Source: Nitratireductor aestuarii | Lineage (GTDB): Bacteria; Pseudomonadota; Alphaproteobacteria; Rhizobiales; Rhizobiaceae | Direction of reading: 5' to 3' | Assembly: GCF_014641695.1 (NCBI RefSeq) | Contig: NZ_BMIF01000001.1 | Span: 372,001-436,000 of the forward strand | DNA length: 64,000 bases | Program-made: the position numbers and the translations under genes | Notes under the pieces: model-generated | Database searches by the model: none | Seen by the model: only the letters and a program-made list of their open reading frames with translations | Told to the model about the DNA's origin: nothing | In this document: in pieces, positions 27,526 to 35,444 of the stretch | Position numbering within the stretch: position 1 is the stretch's first letter | Layout: every line of letters starts with the position of its first letter

Positions 27526-27756
27526 CTAGCGATCGGTGCGGAAGTAACGCTCGTGGAGCAGGCGCTCGACCTCATGGTGCCCATTGCATCTCGCCATTCC
27601 CATTGAACCTTCGGGGAAGCCAAACGGGCCGCAATGAGGGTTGGGTCTTGGCGCAACATTGGATCTGGAGGATTCTGAAGCTGCACAGCCGGAAAGTATG
27701 GCGGATCCAAACAATGATAGTAGTATAAGTGCAGCTTTATTCACTGAAATGAACAT
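27526..27756 (-). CDS. Small putative lipoprotein
   Basis: Protein of 76 aa with a lipoprotein signal: a lysine, a hydrophobic stretch ALILLSLFGSAILSGC and cysteine in an LSGC lipobox at residue 23. The mature part has CGPFGFPEGSMGMARC followed by a charged helix (HHEVERLLHER). The same spacing of two cysteines around a GFP motif occurs in the neighbouring lipoprotein at 27949-28251, so they are paralogues. No strong ribosome site is seen before ATG 27756. The function is unknown; an envelope location is inferred from the lipobox. Confidence 0.55.
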   Translation of the reverse strand: MFISVNKAALILLSLFGSAILSGCAASESSRSNVAPRPNPHCGPFGFPEGSMGMARCNGHHEVERLLHERYFRTDR

Positions 27757-27881
27757 TTTTACTCGAATCTTTGACTAAAAACCCAAGCATAAAACTTGGC
27801 CTTTGCGTCTAAAGATAGACGGTCAAAGATTCGGCATGGACTTGGCGAAGTTGCCTACCAAAGTTCTTTTAGAGAACGTTG

Positions 27882-27926
27882 GGGCCGGACCCTGACGGTT
27901 CCACGCACATCGTGACGGTCCGGCCC
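27882..27926. repeat. GGGCCGGACC inverted repeat
   Basis: GGGCCGGACC and GGTCCGGCCC form a perfect 10-bp stem around a 25-base loop that itself contains CTGACGG and GTGACGG. No T tract follows on either strand. A related hairpin with the same GGGCCGGACC arm occurs at 39275-39306, so this may be a mobile intergenic palindrome rather than a terminator. Confidence 0.5.
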
Positions 27927-27948
27927 ATCCATTTACAATCAGGCACCC

Positions 27949-28251
27949 TTACCAGGAGCGGTGCCTGTAGCCGTAGCCGGTCCGGTAGTGGGGCCAATCA
28001 CGCCACCGCGGACGATCAAGCATCCGGTCCAGAGCAGCTTGACGGGCGCGGCTATCGGCCCTGCGATCGAGCTCGTAGCGTTGCACGCATTCAGCCATGG
28101 GAACGGATCGATCCGGAAAGCCGATATCCTGGCAATGAACCTTGTCGATCATCAGCTGCTGCTGGGGCGTTATGGTGCTACACCCAACCAATGTTCCACC
28201 GCCGATCAAGATAGCGGCAACGATTGCAGACTTGTTCAATAAAATACTCAT
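27949..28251 (-). CDS. Small putative lipoprotein, paralogue of the 27526 gene
   Basis: Protein of 100 aa starting MSILLNKSAIVAAILIGGGTLVGCS, a lipoprotein signal with an LVGC lipobox at about residue 24. The mature part has CQDIGFPDRSVPMAEC, aligning with the CGPFGFPEGSMGMARC of the gene 190 bp downstream on the same strand. The C-terminus is rich in arginine, tryptophan and tyrosine (RWRDWPHYRTGYGYRHRSW). ATG 28251 is preferred to the in-frame TTG at 28263. The function is unknown; it is probably envelope-anchored. Confidence 0.6.
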   Translation of the reverse strand: MSILLNKSAIVAAILIGGGTLVGCSTITPQQQLMIDKVHCQDIGFPDRSVPMAECVQRYELDRRADSRARQAALDRMLDRPRWRDWPHYRTGYGYRHRSW

Positions 28252-28386
28252 ATCTACACGCAATAATATTACAATAAAGAAGTAATAGACGATAGTTTTT
28301 AGGCGTTAACTTGATCTGATTGTGTCAGGATAGTGATACTGGGTAAACGCTGTATGATGTTGTATCAAAGAGATTATCGCTCCCGG

Positions 28387-28590
28387 CTACACAGATTTTC
28401 CCAATATTCGCGGTGCTGACGACCGCTCCGGTAGGTTGGTCAGGAGCAGGATCGCCGACTTTGCCTCGTCATCCGCCAAGCCGACCAACGGGTGGTCTGC
28501 GAAATCGGCGACCACGTCCCGATCAATGTCCCAGATGCACCAGAGGCCCATGGGCTCGCGGATCGCCTCAAATCGGGAAGATGTGCTCAT
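28387..28590 (-). CDS. Small hypothetical protein
   Basis: Protein of 67 aa with MGLWCIWDIDRDVVADF followed by an ADDEAKSAILLLTNL helix. There is no signal peptide or membrane segment. An AGAGGTGAC ribosome site lies just before ATG 28590 on the minus strand, which is the main evidence for it. I do not recognise the family. It is divergent from the luciferase-like monooxygenase gene. Confidence 0.45.
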   Translation of the reverse strand: MSTSSRFEAIREPMGLWCIWDIDRDVVADFADHPLVGLADDEAKSAILLLTNLPERSSAPRILGKSV

Positions 28591-28743
28591 GTCACCTCTG
28601 CCTGTTGCCAGATATTATCGGTACTGAAGCCCTGTCGAGCGATGATGCTCGATAAGGTCCGTCGTCCTCGCCATCCAAGTCCATTGTATTGTTATCGGCA
28701 AATACATATTTGGGCTTAGTCATCAGCCAGGCGGAGAGCTCCC

Positions 28744-29727
28744 ATGATTCCATTGTCGATCCTCGATCTTGCGCGGATACGCGAAGGCTCCAACGCGAAG
28801 GAGGCTCTCGACAATGCCCGTGATGTTGCCGCCCATGCCGAACGCTGGGGCTACAATCGCATCTGGTTGGCCGAGCACCACAACATGGCTGGTATCGCCA
28901 GTTCGGCGACGTCGCTCGCCATCCAGCACGTCGCGGCCGGCACGAGCACCATCCGCGTCGGAGCAGGGGGCATCATGCTGCCCAACCACGCGCCCTATGT
29001 GATCGCCGAGCAGTTCGGCACACTGGCGCAGCTCTATCCCGGCCGCATCGATCTTGGCCTTGGCCGTGCGCCCGGAACCGACCAGCTGACGCTTCGTGCA
29101 TTGCGCCGCTCGCCGCAGGCCAGCGATACGTTCCCGCAGGACGTGCTGGAGTTGCAGGCCTATTTCGCCGAGGCGGAGCCGGGTCAGCGGATCCAGGCCA
29201 TCCCTGCGGCTGGCACCAACGTGCCCCTCTGGATCCTCGGCTCCAGCAATTTCGGTGCAATGCTCGCGGCGGAACTTGGGCTGCCCTACGGCTTTGCCTC
29301 GCATTTCGCGCCCGAGATGCTGTTGCCGGCGCTTTCCATCTATCGCAACCGCTTCAAGCCATCCGAACAGCTGCCGCGCCCCTATGCCATGGTGGGCGTC
29401 AACATTGTTGTCGCCGATACGGATGAAGAAGCGAAGCGACTTTTCACCACCCAGCAGATGTCGTTCACCAGCATCTTCCGCGGCGCGCGCGGATTGAGCC
29501 AGCCACCGATCGACGACATCGAGACATATTGGACGGACATGGAGAAGGCGCAGGTGCAGCGGATGCTTGCGCGCGCCATCGTCGGCTCACCGGCGACGGT
29601 AAAGGCGGGCATGCAGGCGCTGGTGGAGGAAACCGGTGCCGACGAGCTGATCATCGTCTCCGACGTGTACGAGCACGGAAAGCGGCTGCGGTCGTTCGAG
29701 CTGATCGCCGACCTCTGGTTCGGCTAG
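28744..29727 (+). CDS. Luciferase-like (LLM class) flavin-dependent oxidoreductase
   Basis: TIM-barrel flavin-dependent monooxygenase of 327 aa in the MsnO8 type of the bacterial luciferase superfamily. It starts [15 protein letters not shown], then shows [19 protein letters not shown] and [30 protein letters not shown]..., with [14 protein letters not shown] as the substrate/flavin loop near residue 100. AGGCGGAGAG precedes the ATG. It uses reduced flavin supplied by another enzyme. The physiological substrate is unknown. A strong terminator follows. Confidence 0.9.
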   Translation: MIPLSILDLARIREGSNAKEALDNARDVAAHAERWGYNRIWLAEHHNMAGIASSATSLAIQHVAAGTSTIRVGAGGIMLPNHAPYVIAEQFGTLAQLYPGRIDLGLGRAPGTDQLTLRALRRSPQASDTFPQDVLELQAYFAEAEPGQRIQAIPAAGTNVPLWILGSSNFGAMLAAELGLPYGFASHFAPEMLLPALSIYRNRFKPSEQLPRPYAMVGVNIVVADTDEEAKRLFTTQQMSFTSIFRGARGLSQPPIDDIETYWTDMEKAQVQRMLARAIVGSPATVKAGMQALVEETGADELIIVSDVYEHGKRLRSFELIADLWFG

Positions 29728-29763
29728 TCCGAAATTCAGTATCAGAAGCTTGAGCAGTTCTTA

Positions 29764-29795
29764 GGCGGAGGAGCAGGGCGCTCCTCCGCCTTTTT
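29764..29795 (+). terminator. Rho-independent terminator after the LLM gene
   Basis: An 11-bp perfect stem, GGCGGAGGAGC with GCTCCTCCGCC, encloses the loop AGGGC and is followed by TTTTT. It starts 37 bp after the stop and lies just before the 3' end of the convergent dioxygenase gene. Confidence 0.92.
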
Positions 29796-29809
29796 CATTG
29801 CGGGATTTC

Positions 29810-30757
29810 CTAGTCCAGCGGCTTCAGGCCCGCTTCAATGGAAGCGCGACGCCCTTCAAGGAACGGCGGCAGCGCCAGCCGTTCGCCGAGCGTGTCGAGT
29901 GGCTCGTCCACGGCAAAGCCTGGCCCATCCGTCGCGATCTCGAACAGATTGCCGCCAGGCTCGCGGAAATAGAGCGAGCGGAAGTAATAGCGCTCCACTT
30001 CGCCTGAGCTCGGCACGCGGAACTGTGACACCCGCTCGGTCCAAGCGGAGAGGCCCGCCGGATCAGGTGTGCGGAAGGCGACGTGATGCACCGCGCCTGC
30101 GCCCTGGCGCGCGAAGGGCAGGCCGGGTTGGACCGCAACGTGAAGTTCAGCCGACGGTCCACCTTCTCCCATCTGATAGACATGGACGGTACCCTCGCCA
30201 TCTGGCGACGGATATTCGCGGACCTCGGTCATGTTCATGAGCTCGGTCAGAACCTTGTCCGTCGGACCCTTCTTGGGCACGGAGATGGTGATCGGGCCAA
30301 GGCCACGCACCTGATGCTCTGCGGCGATCGGGCTCTTTTCCCACGGGTTGGACGATCCCTGACTGCCGTCATCGATCAGCCGGAAGCGCTGCCCCTCCGG
30401 ATCCTCGAAGTCGATGCTCGCGCGACCGTCGACCGTCTGGATGTCGCTCACGACGCGCGCCTTGTCACGCAGATGGCCGGCCCAGAACTCGAGCGCGGTT
30501 TCGCCAGCGACGCGCAGGCCCGTACGGCTGATCGAATGGGTACCCCGGCGTTCGGGCTGAACGGGCCAGTCGAAGAAGGTCAGGTCCGTGCCCGGCGTGG
30601 CCTTTCCGTCCGCGTAAAACAGATGGTAAGCGCTGGTATCATCCTGGTTGACGGTCTTCTTCACGAGCCGCATTCCAAGGGTTTCCGTATAGAAATGCTT
30701 GTTGCCAGGGGCATCGGCGGTGATCGCCGTCAGATGATGGATGCCGGTGAGTTGCAT
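29810..30757 (-). CDS. VOC-family ring-cleaving dioxygenase
   Basis: Protein of 315 aa with two vicinal-oxygen-chelate modules. It starts MQLTGIHHLTAITADAPGNKHFYTE, the typical first VOC strand with a metal-binding histidine, and repeats the pattern in the second half (GAGAVHHVAFRTPDPAGL...), ending with REPGGNLFEIATDGPGF carrying a candidate glutamate ligand. This matches the MhqO/LinE-like extradiol dioxygenases that open hydroquinones. GAGGAA precedes ATG 30757; the longer open frame to 31021 runs into the small-RNA terminator region and is not used. Substrate inferred only by family. Confidence 0.88.
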   Translation of the reverse strand: MQLTGIHHLTAITADAPGNKHFYTETLGMRLVKKTVNQDDTSAYHLFYADGKATPGTDLTFFDWPVQPERRGTHSISRTGLRVAGETALEFWAGHLRDKARVVSDIQTVDGRASIDFEDPEGQRFRLIDDGSQGSSNPWEKSPIAAEHQVRGLGPITISVPKKGPTDKVLTELMNMTEVREYPSPDGEGTVHVYQMGEGGPSAELHVAVQPGLPFARQGAGAVHHVAFRTPDPAGLSAWTERVSQFRVPSSGEVERYYFRSLYFREPGGNLFEIATDGPGFAVDEPLDTLGERLALPPFLEGRRASIEAGLKPLD

Positions 30758-30892
30758 GGCTTTATTCCTCATTGAGCGTTGCTGCCAATATCGGAGCGGC
30801 AGCACGGACGGTAAAGCTTGCAACCAATGTACACCCTGTTCGCGATAAGCGAACAACAATCGCGTTATCGTTGACGGAGGGCTACAGAAGTT

Positions 30893-31020
30893 CAGGCAAA
30901 GAAAAAGCCCGCCAGGGAGGAGGATGGCGGGCTTGATCTGAAATGCAGCGATTTGGGAGGAGGAGTTCGCTGCATCTATGTCGTCGACGGTTTGGGAGGA
31001 GGAAAAACCGTCAACACGCA
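30893..31020 (-). ncRNA. Alpha-r14 (NfeR1-like) small RNA, copy nearest the dioxygenase gene
   Basis: On the minus strand an RNA of about 125 nt can form three hairpins, each with CCTCCTCCC in its loop. The first uses arms 30986-30993 and 31005-31012, the second 30943-30951 and 30967-30975, the third 30905-30913 and 30926-30934. The third stem AAGCCCGCC/GGCGGGCTT is followed by TTTTTCTTT and is an intrinsic terminator. This three-hairpin, anti-Shine-Dalgarno layout is that described for the rhizobial trans-acting alpha-r14 family, including NfeR1 of Sinorhizobium. The 5' end is approximate. Likely role: base pairing to ribosome binding sites of many mRNAs, notably transporter genes in the known homologue. 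Confidence 0.85.
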
Positions 31021-31080
31021 TTACCTAGTGCCGTGTGCCGCGATTCACCAGCGCCGAAACTGCATCGCAGGATTGCATTT

Positions 31081-31095
31081 TTGTGCAGCGCACAA
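31081..31095. promoter_or_regulatory. TTGTGC-N3-GCACAA palindrome upstream of small RNA copy 1
   Basis: A perfect 6-bp inverted repeat with a 3-base spacer (TTGTGC AGC GCACAA) lies 65 bases upstream of the first hairpin of the RNA. TGCATTT adjoins it on the plus strand. The same element occurs at the same distance before the other two copies, which suggests a promoter-linked regulator site. Confidence 0.6.
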
Positions 31096-31151
31096 GATGT
31101 CGCACGTCGCTTCAACCGGAGTGGACGAGCGTCAGGGTGCAGGAGGAAATT

Positions 31152-31279
31152 CGGGCAAAGAAAAAGCCCGCCAGGGAGGAGGTTGGCGGGCTTGATCTGA
31201 AATGCAGCGATTTAGGAGGAGGAGTTCGCTGCATCTATGTCGTTGACGGTTTGGGAGGAGGAAAAACCGTCAACACGCA
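31152..31279 (-). ncRNA. Alpha-r14 (NfeR1-like) small RNA, middle copy
   Basis: Same architecture as its neighbours. The first hairpin is extended to 11 bp (31242-31252 with 31264-31274), the second uses 31202-31210 and 31226-31234, and the terminator stem uses 31164-31172 and 31185-31193, followed by TTTTTCTTT on the minus strand. The middle loop reads CCTCCTCCT instead of CCTCCTCCC, a one-base change in the proposed seed. Transcript ends are estimated from the terminator and the hairpin edge. Confidence 0.85.
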
Positions 31280-31338
31280 CTACCTAGTGCCGCGGGCCGG
31301 GATGCACCAGCGCTGAAACTGCATTGCAGGATTGCATT

Positions 31339-31353
31339 TGGTGCAGCGCACAA
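31339..31353. promoter_or_regulatory. TTGTGC-N3-GCACAA palindrome upstream of small RNA copy 2
   Basis: TGGTGC AGC GCACAA, one mismatch from the perfect palindrome, lies 64 bases upstream of the first hairpin of the middle RNA. The adjoining TGCATT is conserved with the other two copies. Confidence 0.55.
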
Positions 31354-31411
31354 TTGTCGCACCCCTTGCACAGTGCGATGATGGTTGAAGGTGAAGGGAA
31401 CGGGCAAATTT

Positions 31412-31538
31412 GGGGCAAAGAAAAAGCCCGCCAGGGAGGAGGTTGGCGGGCTTGATCTGAAATGCAGTGATTAGGAGGAGGAGGTCACTGCATCTATGTC
31501 GTTGACTGTTTGGGAGGAGGAAAAACAGTCAACGCGTT
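31412..31538 (-). ncRNA. Alpha-r14 (NfeR1-like) small RNA, copy nearest mgtC
   Basis: Three hairpins as in the other copies, at 31501-31533, 31462-31493 and the terminator 31424-31453. Two stems carry compensatory changes relative to the other copies: GCAGTGA with TCACTGC in place of GCAGCGA with TCGCTGC, and GACTGTTT with AAACAGTC in place of GACGGTTT with AAACCGTC. Paired substitutions that keep the helix are direct evidence for a functional RNA fold. The middle loop has CCTCCTCCT. Gene mgtC lies upstream on the same strand. Confidence 0.87.
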
Positions 31539-31597
31539 TCTTCTACCTTCGCCGGCGGAGTCTTTCCATGCATAAAAGTGCAAACCAGTTCTGCATT

Positions 31598-31612
31598 TTG
31601 TGCATTGCACAA
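31598..31612. promoter_or_regulatory. TTGTGC-N3-GCACAA palindrome upstream of small RNA copy 3
   Basis: A perfect TTGTGC ATT GCACAA lies 64 bases upstream of the third RNA's first hairpin and 12 bases beyond the mgtC stop. The 64 bases in between have diverged from the other copies, so retention of the palindrome and its spacing looks selected. Confidence 0.65.
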
Positions 31613-31624
31613 GAGGATCAAGCC

Positions 31625-32143
31625 TCAGCCTGGGTCGCTTGAGCTGTCCGTTTCCTTGTCCTCTGGCAGCTGCGGTCGGATTTTCTGCTGCACCATCTGG
31701 AGTGCTCCCAGGACCACCACAGCCGCTAGCGTCAGAACCACGGCGATCTGCCAGAAGCCGAGGCCGACAGCGAGCCCCATGGTCCCTGCAAGCCACATTC
31801 CCGCGCCAGTCGTCAGTCCCTGCACATCGCCTTTGGCGAAGAAGATGAGTCCAGCGGCAAGGAAGGCGACGCCAGCGGTGGTTGCCTCGATCAGGCGCAA
31901 GGGATCGATGCGGATCTCTTCGCCGCCGAAATCGTCGATATGGGTGATCTCGATGGCGAGGATGGCGATCGTGGTGGTCGACAGACAGATCAGGATATGG
32001 GTGCGCAGACCTGCAGGCCGTCTGCGCCATTCCCGCTCAAGGCCGACAAGAGCCCCGAGGACGGCGGCAAGCAGCAGCCGCCCGACGATGACGGGGAATG
32101 GCACCCAGGTTTCGTGCCAGAACTGTTGTGCGAAAGTCTCCAT
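31625..32143 (-). CDS. MgtC/SapB family membrane protein
   Basis: Inner-membrane protein of 172 aa with four or five hydrophobic segments. It carries the family pattern RLLLAAVLGALVGLEREWRRRPAGLRTHILICL near residues 22-55 and GVAFLAAGLIFF, GLTTGAGMWLAGTMGLAVGLG further on. MgtC proteins help bacteria cope with low magnesium and restrain the F-type ATPase in some pathogens; the SapB branch is less well defined. The C-terminal domain of pathogen MgtC is absent here, as in the shorter family members. It is upstream of the small-RNA array on the same strand. Confidence 0.88.
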   Translation of the reverse strand: METFAQQFWHETWVPFPVIVGRLLLAAVLGALVGLEREWRRRPAGLRTHILICLSTTTIAILAIEITHIDDFGGEEIRIDPLRLIEATTAGVAFLAAGLIFFAKGDVQGLTTGAGMWLAGTMGLAVGLGFWQIAVVLTLAAVVVLGALQMVQQKIRPQLPEDKETDSSSDPG

Positions 32144-32207
32144 GCCGCGCCAACGCAGGCGAGGCGCTCCGGTTCCTCAACTTCCCTGCCAGAGCCTCAG
32201 AACAGGG

Positions 32208-33512
32208 CTAAACCGACAGTACCTTGCTCACCCGGTTTTCGTTGCCGAAGATGTCGAGATAGTGCTGGAGCGCGTCCGGTGTTCCTGTCGCCTTCTCCGG
32301 ATTGTCCGAAAGCTTTACGGCCGGCCGGCCGTTCACTTCGCTCACCTTGCAGACCATGGAGATGGCCTTGAGGCTCTTGATCTCCTTCGGTGCGCAATCC
32401 TCGAAGTCGTTGGTAAGGTTGGTGCCCCAGCCAAACGACATGCGGACCCGTCCCTTGAAGTGATTGTAGGTCTCTTCGATCGTTTCGACGTCGAGACCGT
32501 CCGAGAAGATCAGCAGCTTTTCGTGCGGGTCTTTACCATGTTCCTTCCAGAACGAGATGATACGCTCACCGCCCGGGATGGGAGGCGCGGAATCGGGACG
32601 GAAACCGGTCCAGTCGGCAACCCAGGCAGGCGCGTCACGCAGGAAGGATTCGGTGCCAAACGTATCCGGCAGAACGATCAGCAGGTTTCCGCCATAGTAG
32701 CGCTGCCAGTCCTGCAGCACGCGATAGGGCGAGGCCTTCAGTTCTTCGTCATTGTTGGTGAGTGCCGCAAGAACCATCGGCAGCTCGTGCGCATTGGTAC
32801 CAAGCGCTTCGAGGTCGGTGTCCATGGCGAGCAGAACGTTGGAGGTGCCGGTGAAGGAACTGCCGATCCCTTCCTTCAATGCTTCCACGCACCATCTCTG
32901 CCACAGGAACGAGTGGCGGCGGCGCGTGCCGAAGTCGGAGATCCTGAGGTCGGGGTATTTGCGCAGGCGTTCCACCTTCGACCAGACCTTCGCCTTTGCG
33001 CGGGCATAGAGAACGTCGAGCGCGAAAGGACCGAGGTGCCGCATCGCGGCGCGCGAGCGCAATTCGTTGATGATGGCGAGCGCCGGGATCTCCCACATGG
33101 TGGCTTCCATCCAGGAGCCGTGGAAGTGAAGCTCGAGCTGCCCGTCCTTCTGTTGCAGCTCGTATTCCGGCAACTGGAAGTTCGCGAGCCACTGGAGGAA
33201 GTCCGGCTGGAAGATCTGCTTGCGCCCATAGAACGTGTTACCCGCCAGCCAGATCATTTCCTTCTTGGAGAAGCGCAGGGTACGGGCATGGTCGAGCTGT
33301 TCCTTCAGCTCGCCAACGTCGATTTCCTCGGCAAGGCGCACGCCCTTGTTCCGGTTGACGAGCGAAAAGGTGACCTGCACATCAGGGTAGAGGCCCCTGA
33401 TCATCTGCAGCATCAGGAGCTTGTAGAAGTCTGTATCCAGGAGGCTGCGGACGATTGGGTCCAGCTTCCAGGTGTGGTTATAGACCCTTCTCGCAATATC
33501 GGTCCTCGCCAT
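32208..33512 (-). CDS. pncB: Nicotinate phosphoribosyltransferase PncB
   Basis: Cytoplasmic enzyme of 434 aa that converts nicotinate and PRPP to nicotinate mononucleotide in NAD salvage. It has the family start region [16 protein letters not shown], the active-site segment [15 protein letters not shown] near residue 195, the phosphate-binding [10 protein letters not shown] and [13 protein letters not shown] near residue 355. The length fits the bacterial enzyme. It is a single gene between mgtC and gloA, all on the minus strand. Confidence 0.96.
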   Translation of the reverse strand: MARTDIARRVYNHTWKLDPIVRSLLDTDFYKLLMLQMIRGLYPDVQVTFSLVNRNKGVRLAEEIDVGELKEQLDHARTLRFSKKEMIWLAGNTFYGRKQIFQPDFLQWLANFQLPEYELQQKDGQLELHFHGSWMEATMWEIPALAIINELRSRAAMRHLGPFALDVLYARAKAKVWSKVERLRKYPDLRISDFGTRRRHSFLWQRWCVEALKEGIGSSFTGTSNVLLAMDTDLEALGTNAHELPMVLAALTNNDEELKASPYRVLQDWQRYYGGNLLIVLPDTFGTESFLRDAPAWVADWTGFRPDSAPPIPGGERIISFWKEHGKDPHEKLLIFSDGLDVETIEETYNHFKGRVRMSFGWGTNLTNDFEDCAPKEIKSLKAISMVCKVSEVNGRPAVKLSDNPEKATGTPDALQHYLDIFGNENRVSKVLSV

Positions 33513-33696
33513 GTATCAGGTCCTTCCACTCCCACTGACATTTGCGCGCGCAAACCACACCGCATCATTGCAAAAGTCAATCGCCGATTGTTGAGCAGGG
33601 CAGACTTGGTTGTGCCCTTGAGCAACAGAAATCAGGTGTCGCCATGATAGGCAAAGAGCCTGAGGGCCGAATGCCGGCCTCCAGGCTCGGCGGTGC

Positions 33697-34137
33697 TTAC
33701 CAGCTGCCGGTGTTCTCCATGGAAGCCCACGGCTCGGCCTTCGGCTTCGACTCACCCTTCTGCAGGAGCTCGATTGAAATCCCGTCAGGGGAGCGCACGA
33801 ACGCCATGTGTCCGTCACGGGGCGGGCGGTTGATCGTCACGCCGCTCTTCATCAGGCGGTCGCAAAGATCGTAGATGTCATCCACCTGGAAGGCCAGGTG
33901 GCCGAAGTTGCGACCGCCCGTGTAGACCTCCGGATCCCAGTTGTAGGTGAGCTCGATCAGGGGTGCCTGATTCACCTTTGCGTGCTCCAGATCGTCGGGC
34001 GCGGCCAGAAAGACGAGCGTGAAACGTCCGCCTTCGTTCTCGATACGACGAGTTTCCACCAGCCCAAGCTTATTGCAGTAGAAGTCCAGGGCCTGTTCCA
34101 GGTCGCTGACGCGAACCATAGTATGCAAATAACGCAT
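33697..34137 (-). CDS. gloA: Lactoylglutathione lyase (glyoxalase I)
   Basis: Metalloenzyme of 146 aa that isomerises the hemithioacetal of methylglyoxal and glutathione. The metal ligands are visible in RYLHTMVRV (His5), LIELTYNW (glutamate), [10 protein letters not shown] (histidine) and [10 protein letters not shown] (glutamate), the HEHE pattern of bacterial glyoxalase I. Insertions typical of the zinc-dependent long form are absent, so it is probably nickel/cobalt type. It stands alone with 184 bp before pncB. Confidence 0.95.
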   Translation of the reverse strand: MRYLHTMVRVSDLEQALDFYCNKLGLVETRRIENEGGRFTLVFLAAPDDLEHAKVNQAPLIELTYNWDPEVYTGGRNFGHLAFQVDDIYDLCDRLMKSGVTINRPPRDGHMAFVRSPDGISIELLQKGESKPKAEPWASMENTGSW

Positions 34138-34360
34138 TTATTTATCCTCTCTCTTCTTTGTCTTCTAATTGATTTCCCTGACCTTTGCCGGAATGGTCCG
34201 GAAATACACTTAACAGGGCAGGTTATACTTAGCTAAGTCGTTGGAAAAACTTGCGTTCACTGTTGTTGAAAAGGCTCCTCGGGGGTTGCTAACGGGGGAG
34301 TCGATAGTGCTATCTTTGTACTACAGAATCATTCCCATGGCAGTGAGGGAAGGCAAGCGG

Positions 34361-34957
34361 ATGGAGGATATCTCCTCGAACTCAAGGGGGCTTGCAGTTG
34401 GTGTTGAAGCCCGAAGTGCGGGCAGCAACGAGGACACCGGTGATCTTGTAGAGATTTCCGGTTCCATCAAGTGGTTCGATGTAGCCAAGGGTTTCGGCTT
34501 CATCATTCCGGACGATCCGGAGGCGGGAGACATTCTCCTGCATGTGTCATGTCTGCGGCGCGACGGTCATCAGACCGCGCTGACGGGTGCGCGAGTGGTT
34601 TGCCTGATCCGCCAGGGCGAAAAGGGCATGCAGGCTTTCAAGATTCTCTCCATGGACAATTCCACGGCTGTTCATCCGGCGGAAGACCAGACCCAGCGTA
34701 CCCATGTGGTCGTTGCGCCGGAGAGTGGCCTGGAGCGCGCCATCGTGAAATGGTTCAACCGCACGAAGGGCTTCGGCTTCCTGACACGCGGGGAGGGGAC
34801 GGAGGACATCTTCGTTCATATGGAGACCCTGCGCCGCTTTGGCGTGACTGAGTTGCGTCCTGGTCAGGTGGTTCTGGTTCGTTTTGGTCGTGGTGACAAA
34901 GGCCTTATGGCCGCCGAAGTTCATCCGGATATTGGGACGTTGCCAGTATCTCACTAA
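34361..34957 (+). CDS. Cold shock protein with two cold-shock domains
   Basis: Protein of 198 aa with two tandem cold-shock domains joined by a hydrophilic linker. Each has the RNP1-like motif: SIKWFDVAKGFGFIIP in the first and IVKWFNRTKGFGFLTR in the second, plus RNP2-like DILLHVS and DIFVHME. Double-CSD proteins are typical of Alphaproteobacteria and act as RNA chaperones or growth-phase regulators. ATG 34361 follows GAGGGAAGG; other in-frame starts upstream (34241, 34337) lack ribosome sites. The DUF192 gene begins 16 bases later. Confidence 0.9.
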   Translation: MEDISSNSRGLAVGVEARSAGSNEDTGDLVEISGSIKWFDVAKGFGFIIPDDPEAGDILLHVSCLRRDGHQTALTGARVVCLIRQGEKGMQAFKILSMDNSTAVHPAEDQTQRTHVVVAPESGLERAIVKWFNRTKGFGFLTRGEGTEDIFVHMETLRRFGVTELRPGQVVLVRFGRGDKGLMAAEVHPDIGTLPVSH

Positions 34958-34973
34958 CCTTCCGGAGATGTGA

Positions 34974-35444
34974 ATGCGTAACTGTGTCGTAGCTGCATTC
35001 GCAGTCCTCATCATTCCTTTCCTTGCTGTCGCGGCATGGGCTCAACAGCCCATGCTGCTTCCGGTTCATCCCGCGCCGCTGGTTATCGAGACGAAGGCGG
35101 GCGACCGGCAGATCTTCATCGAAGTCGCCACCAAGCCCGACGAGCATGCCCGAGGCCTCATGTTCCGGACCGAGATGCCGGACAATCGCGGCATGCTCTT
35201 CGTGTTTCCAAGCACCGGCCTGCGCTCGTTCTGGATGAAGAACACGCCGATGCCGCTCGATCTTCTCTTCATCGGCGAAGACGGCAAGGTGCGGTCGATC
35301 CAGCCCGGAGAACCGTTCTCGGAGGCGCCGATCGGTCCGCCCGTCAACTCGCTCTTTGTTCTGGAGTTGAAGGCTGGTACATCGGAAAAGCTCGGAATCG
35401 AGGAAGGCAACCAGCTCCGCCATCCTCTGATCCCGAAGCAATAG
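34974..35444 (+). CDS. DUF192 family exported protein
   Basis: Protein of 156 aa with a signal peptide (MRNCVVAAFAVLIIPFLAVAAWAQQ) and a single DUF192 domain: IEVATKPDEHARGLMFRTEMP, FWMKNTPMPLDLLFI and the LELKAGTSEKLGI ending. The family's role is not established. It follows the cold-shock gene closely and is probably in its operon. Its stop codon overlaps the first base of the downstream repeat array. Confidence 0.9.
   Translation: MRNCVVAAFAVLIIPFLAVAAWAQQPMLLPVHPAPLVIETKAGDRQIFIEVATKPDEHARGLMFRTEMPDNRGMLFVFPSTGLRSFWMKNTPMPLDLLFIGEDGKVRSIQPGEPFSEAPIGPPVNSLFVLELKAGTSEKLGIEEGNQLRHPLIPKQ

Larger units (their letters stand above)
30893..31612 (-). repeat. Triple tandem small-RNA gene array with 260-bp period
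   Basis: Three copies of a unit of 259-260 bp (hairpin starts at 30905, 31164 and 31424) each contain one RNA gene and its upstream palindrome. Copies 1 and 2 are nearly identical throughout. In copy 3 the hairpins and palindrome are kept while the sequence between them has diverged. Amplification of a whole transcription unit is the simplest explanation. Confidence 0.85.

Noticed and set aside
30758-31021. N-terminal extension of the VOC dioxygenase up to 31021
   Set aside because: The extension would be read from the small-RNA gene and terminator; ATG 30757 has GAGGAA upstream and matches the family start.
30943-31316. Open frames of 80-93 aa within the small-RNA array, each with GGAGG motifs
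   Set aside because: The apparent Shine-Dalgarno sequences are the complements of the RNA hairpin loops; the covarying stems explain the sequence better than coding does.
31578-33647. 689-aa plus-strand open frame across mgtC and pncB
   Set aside because: It is antisense to two clear genes and its translation has no domain or codon signal of its own.
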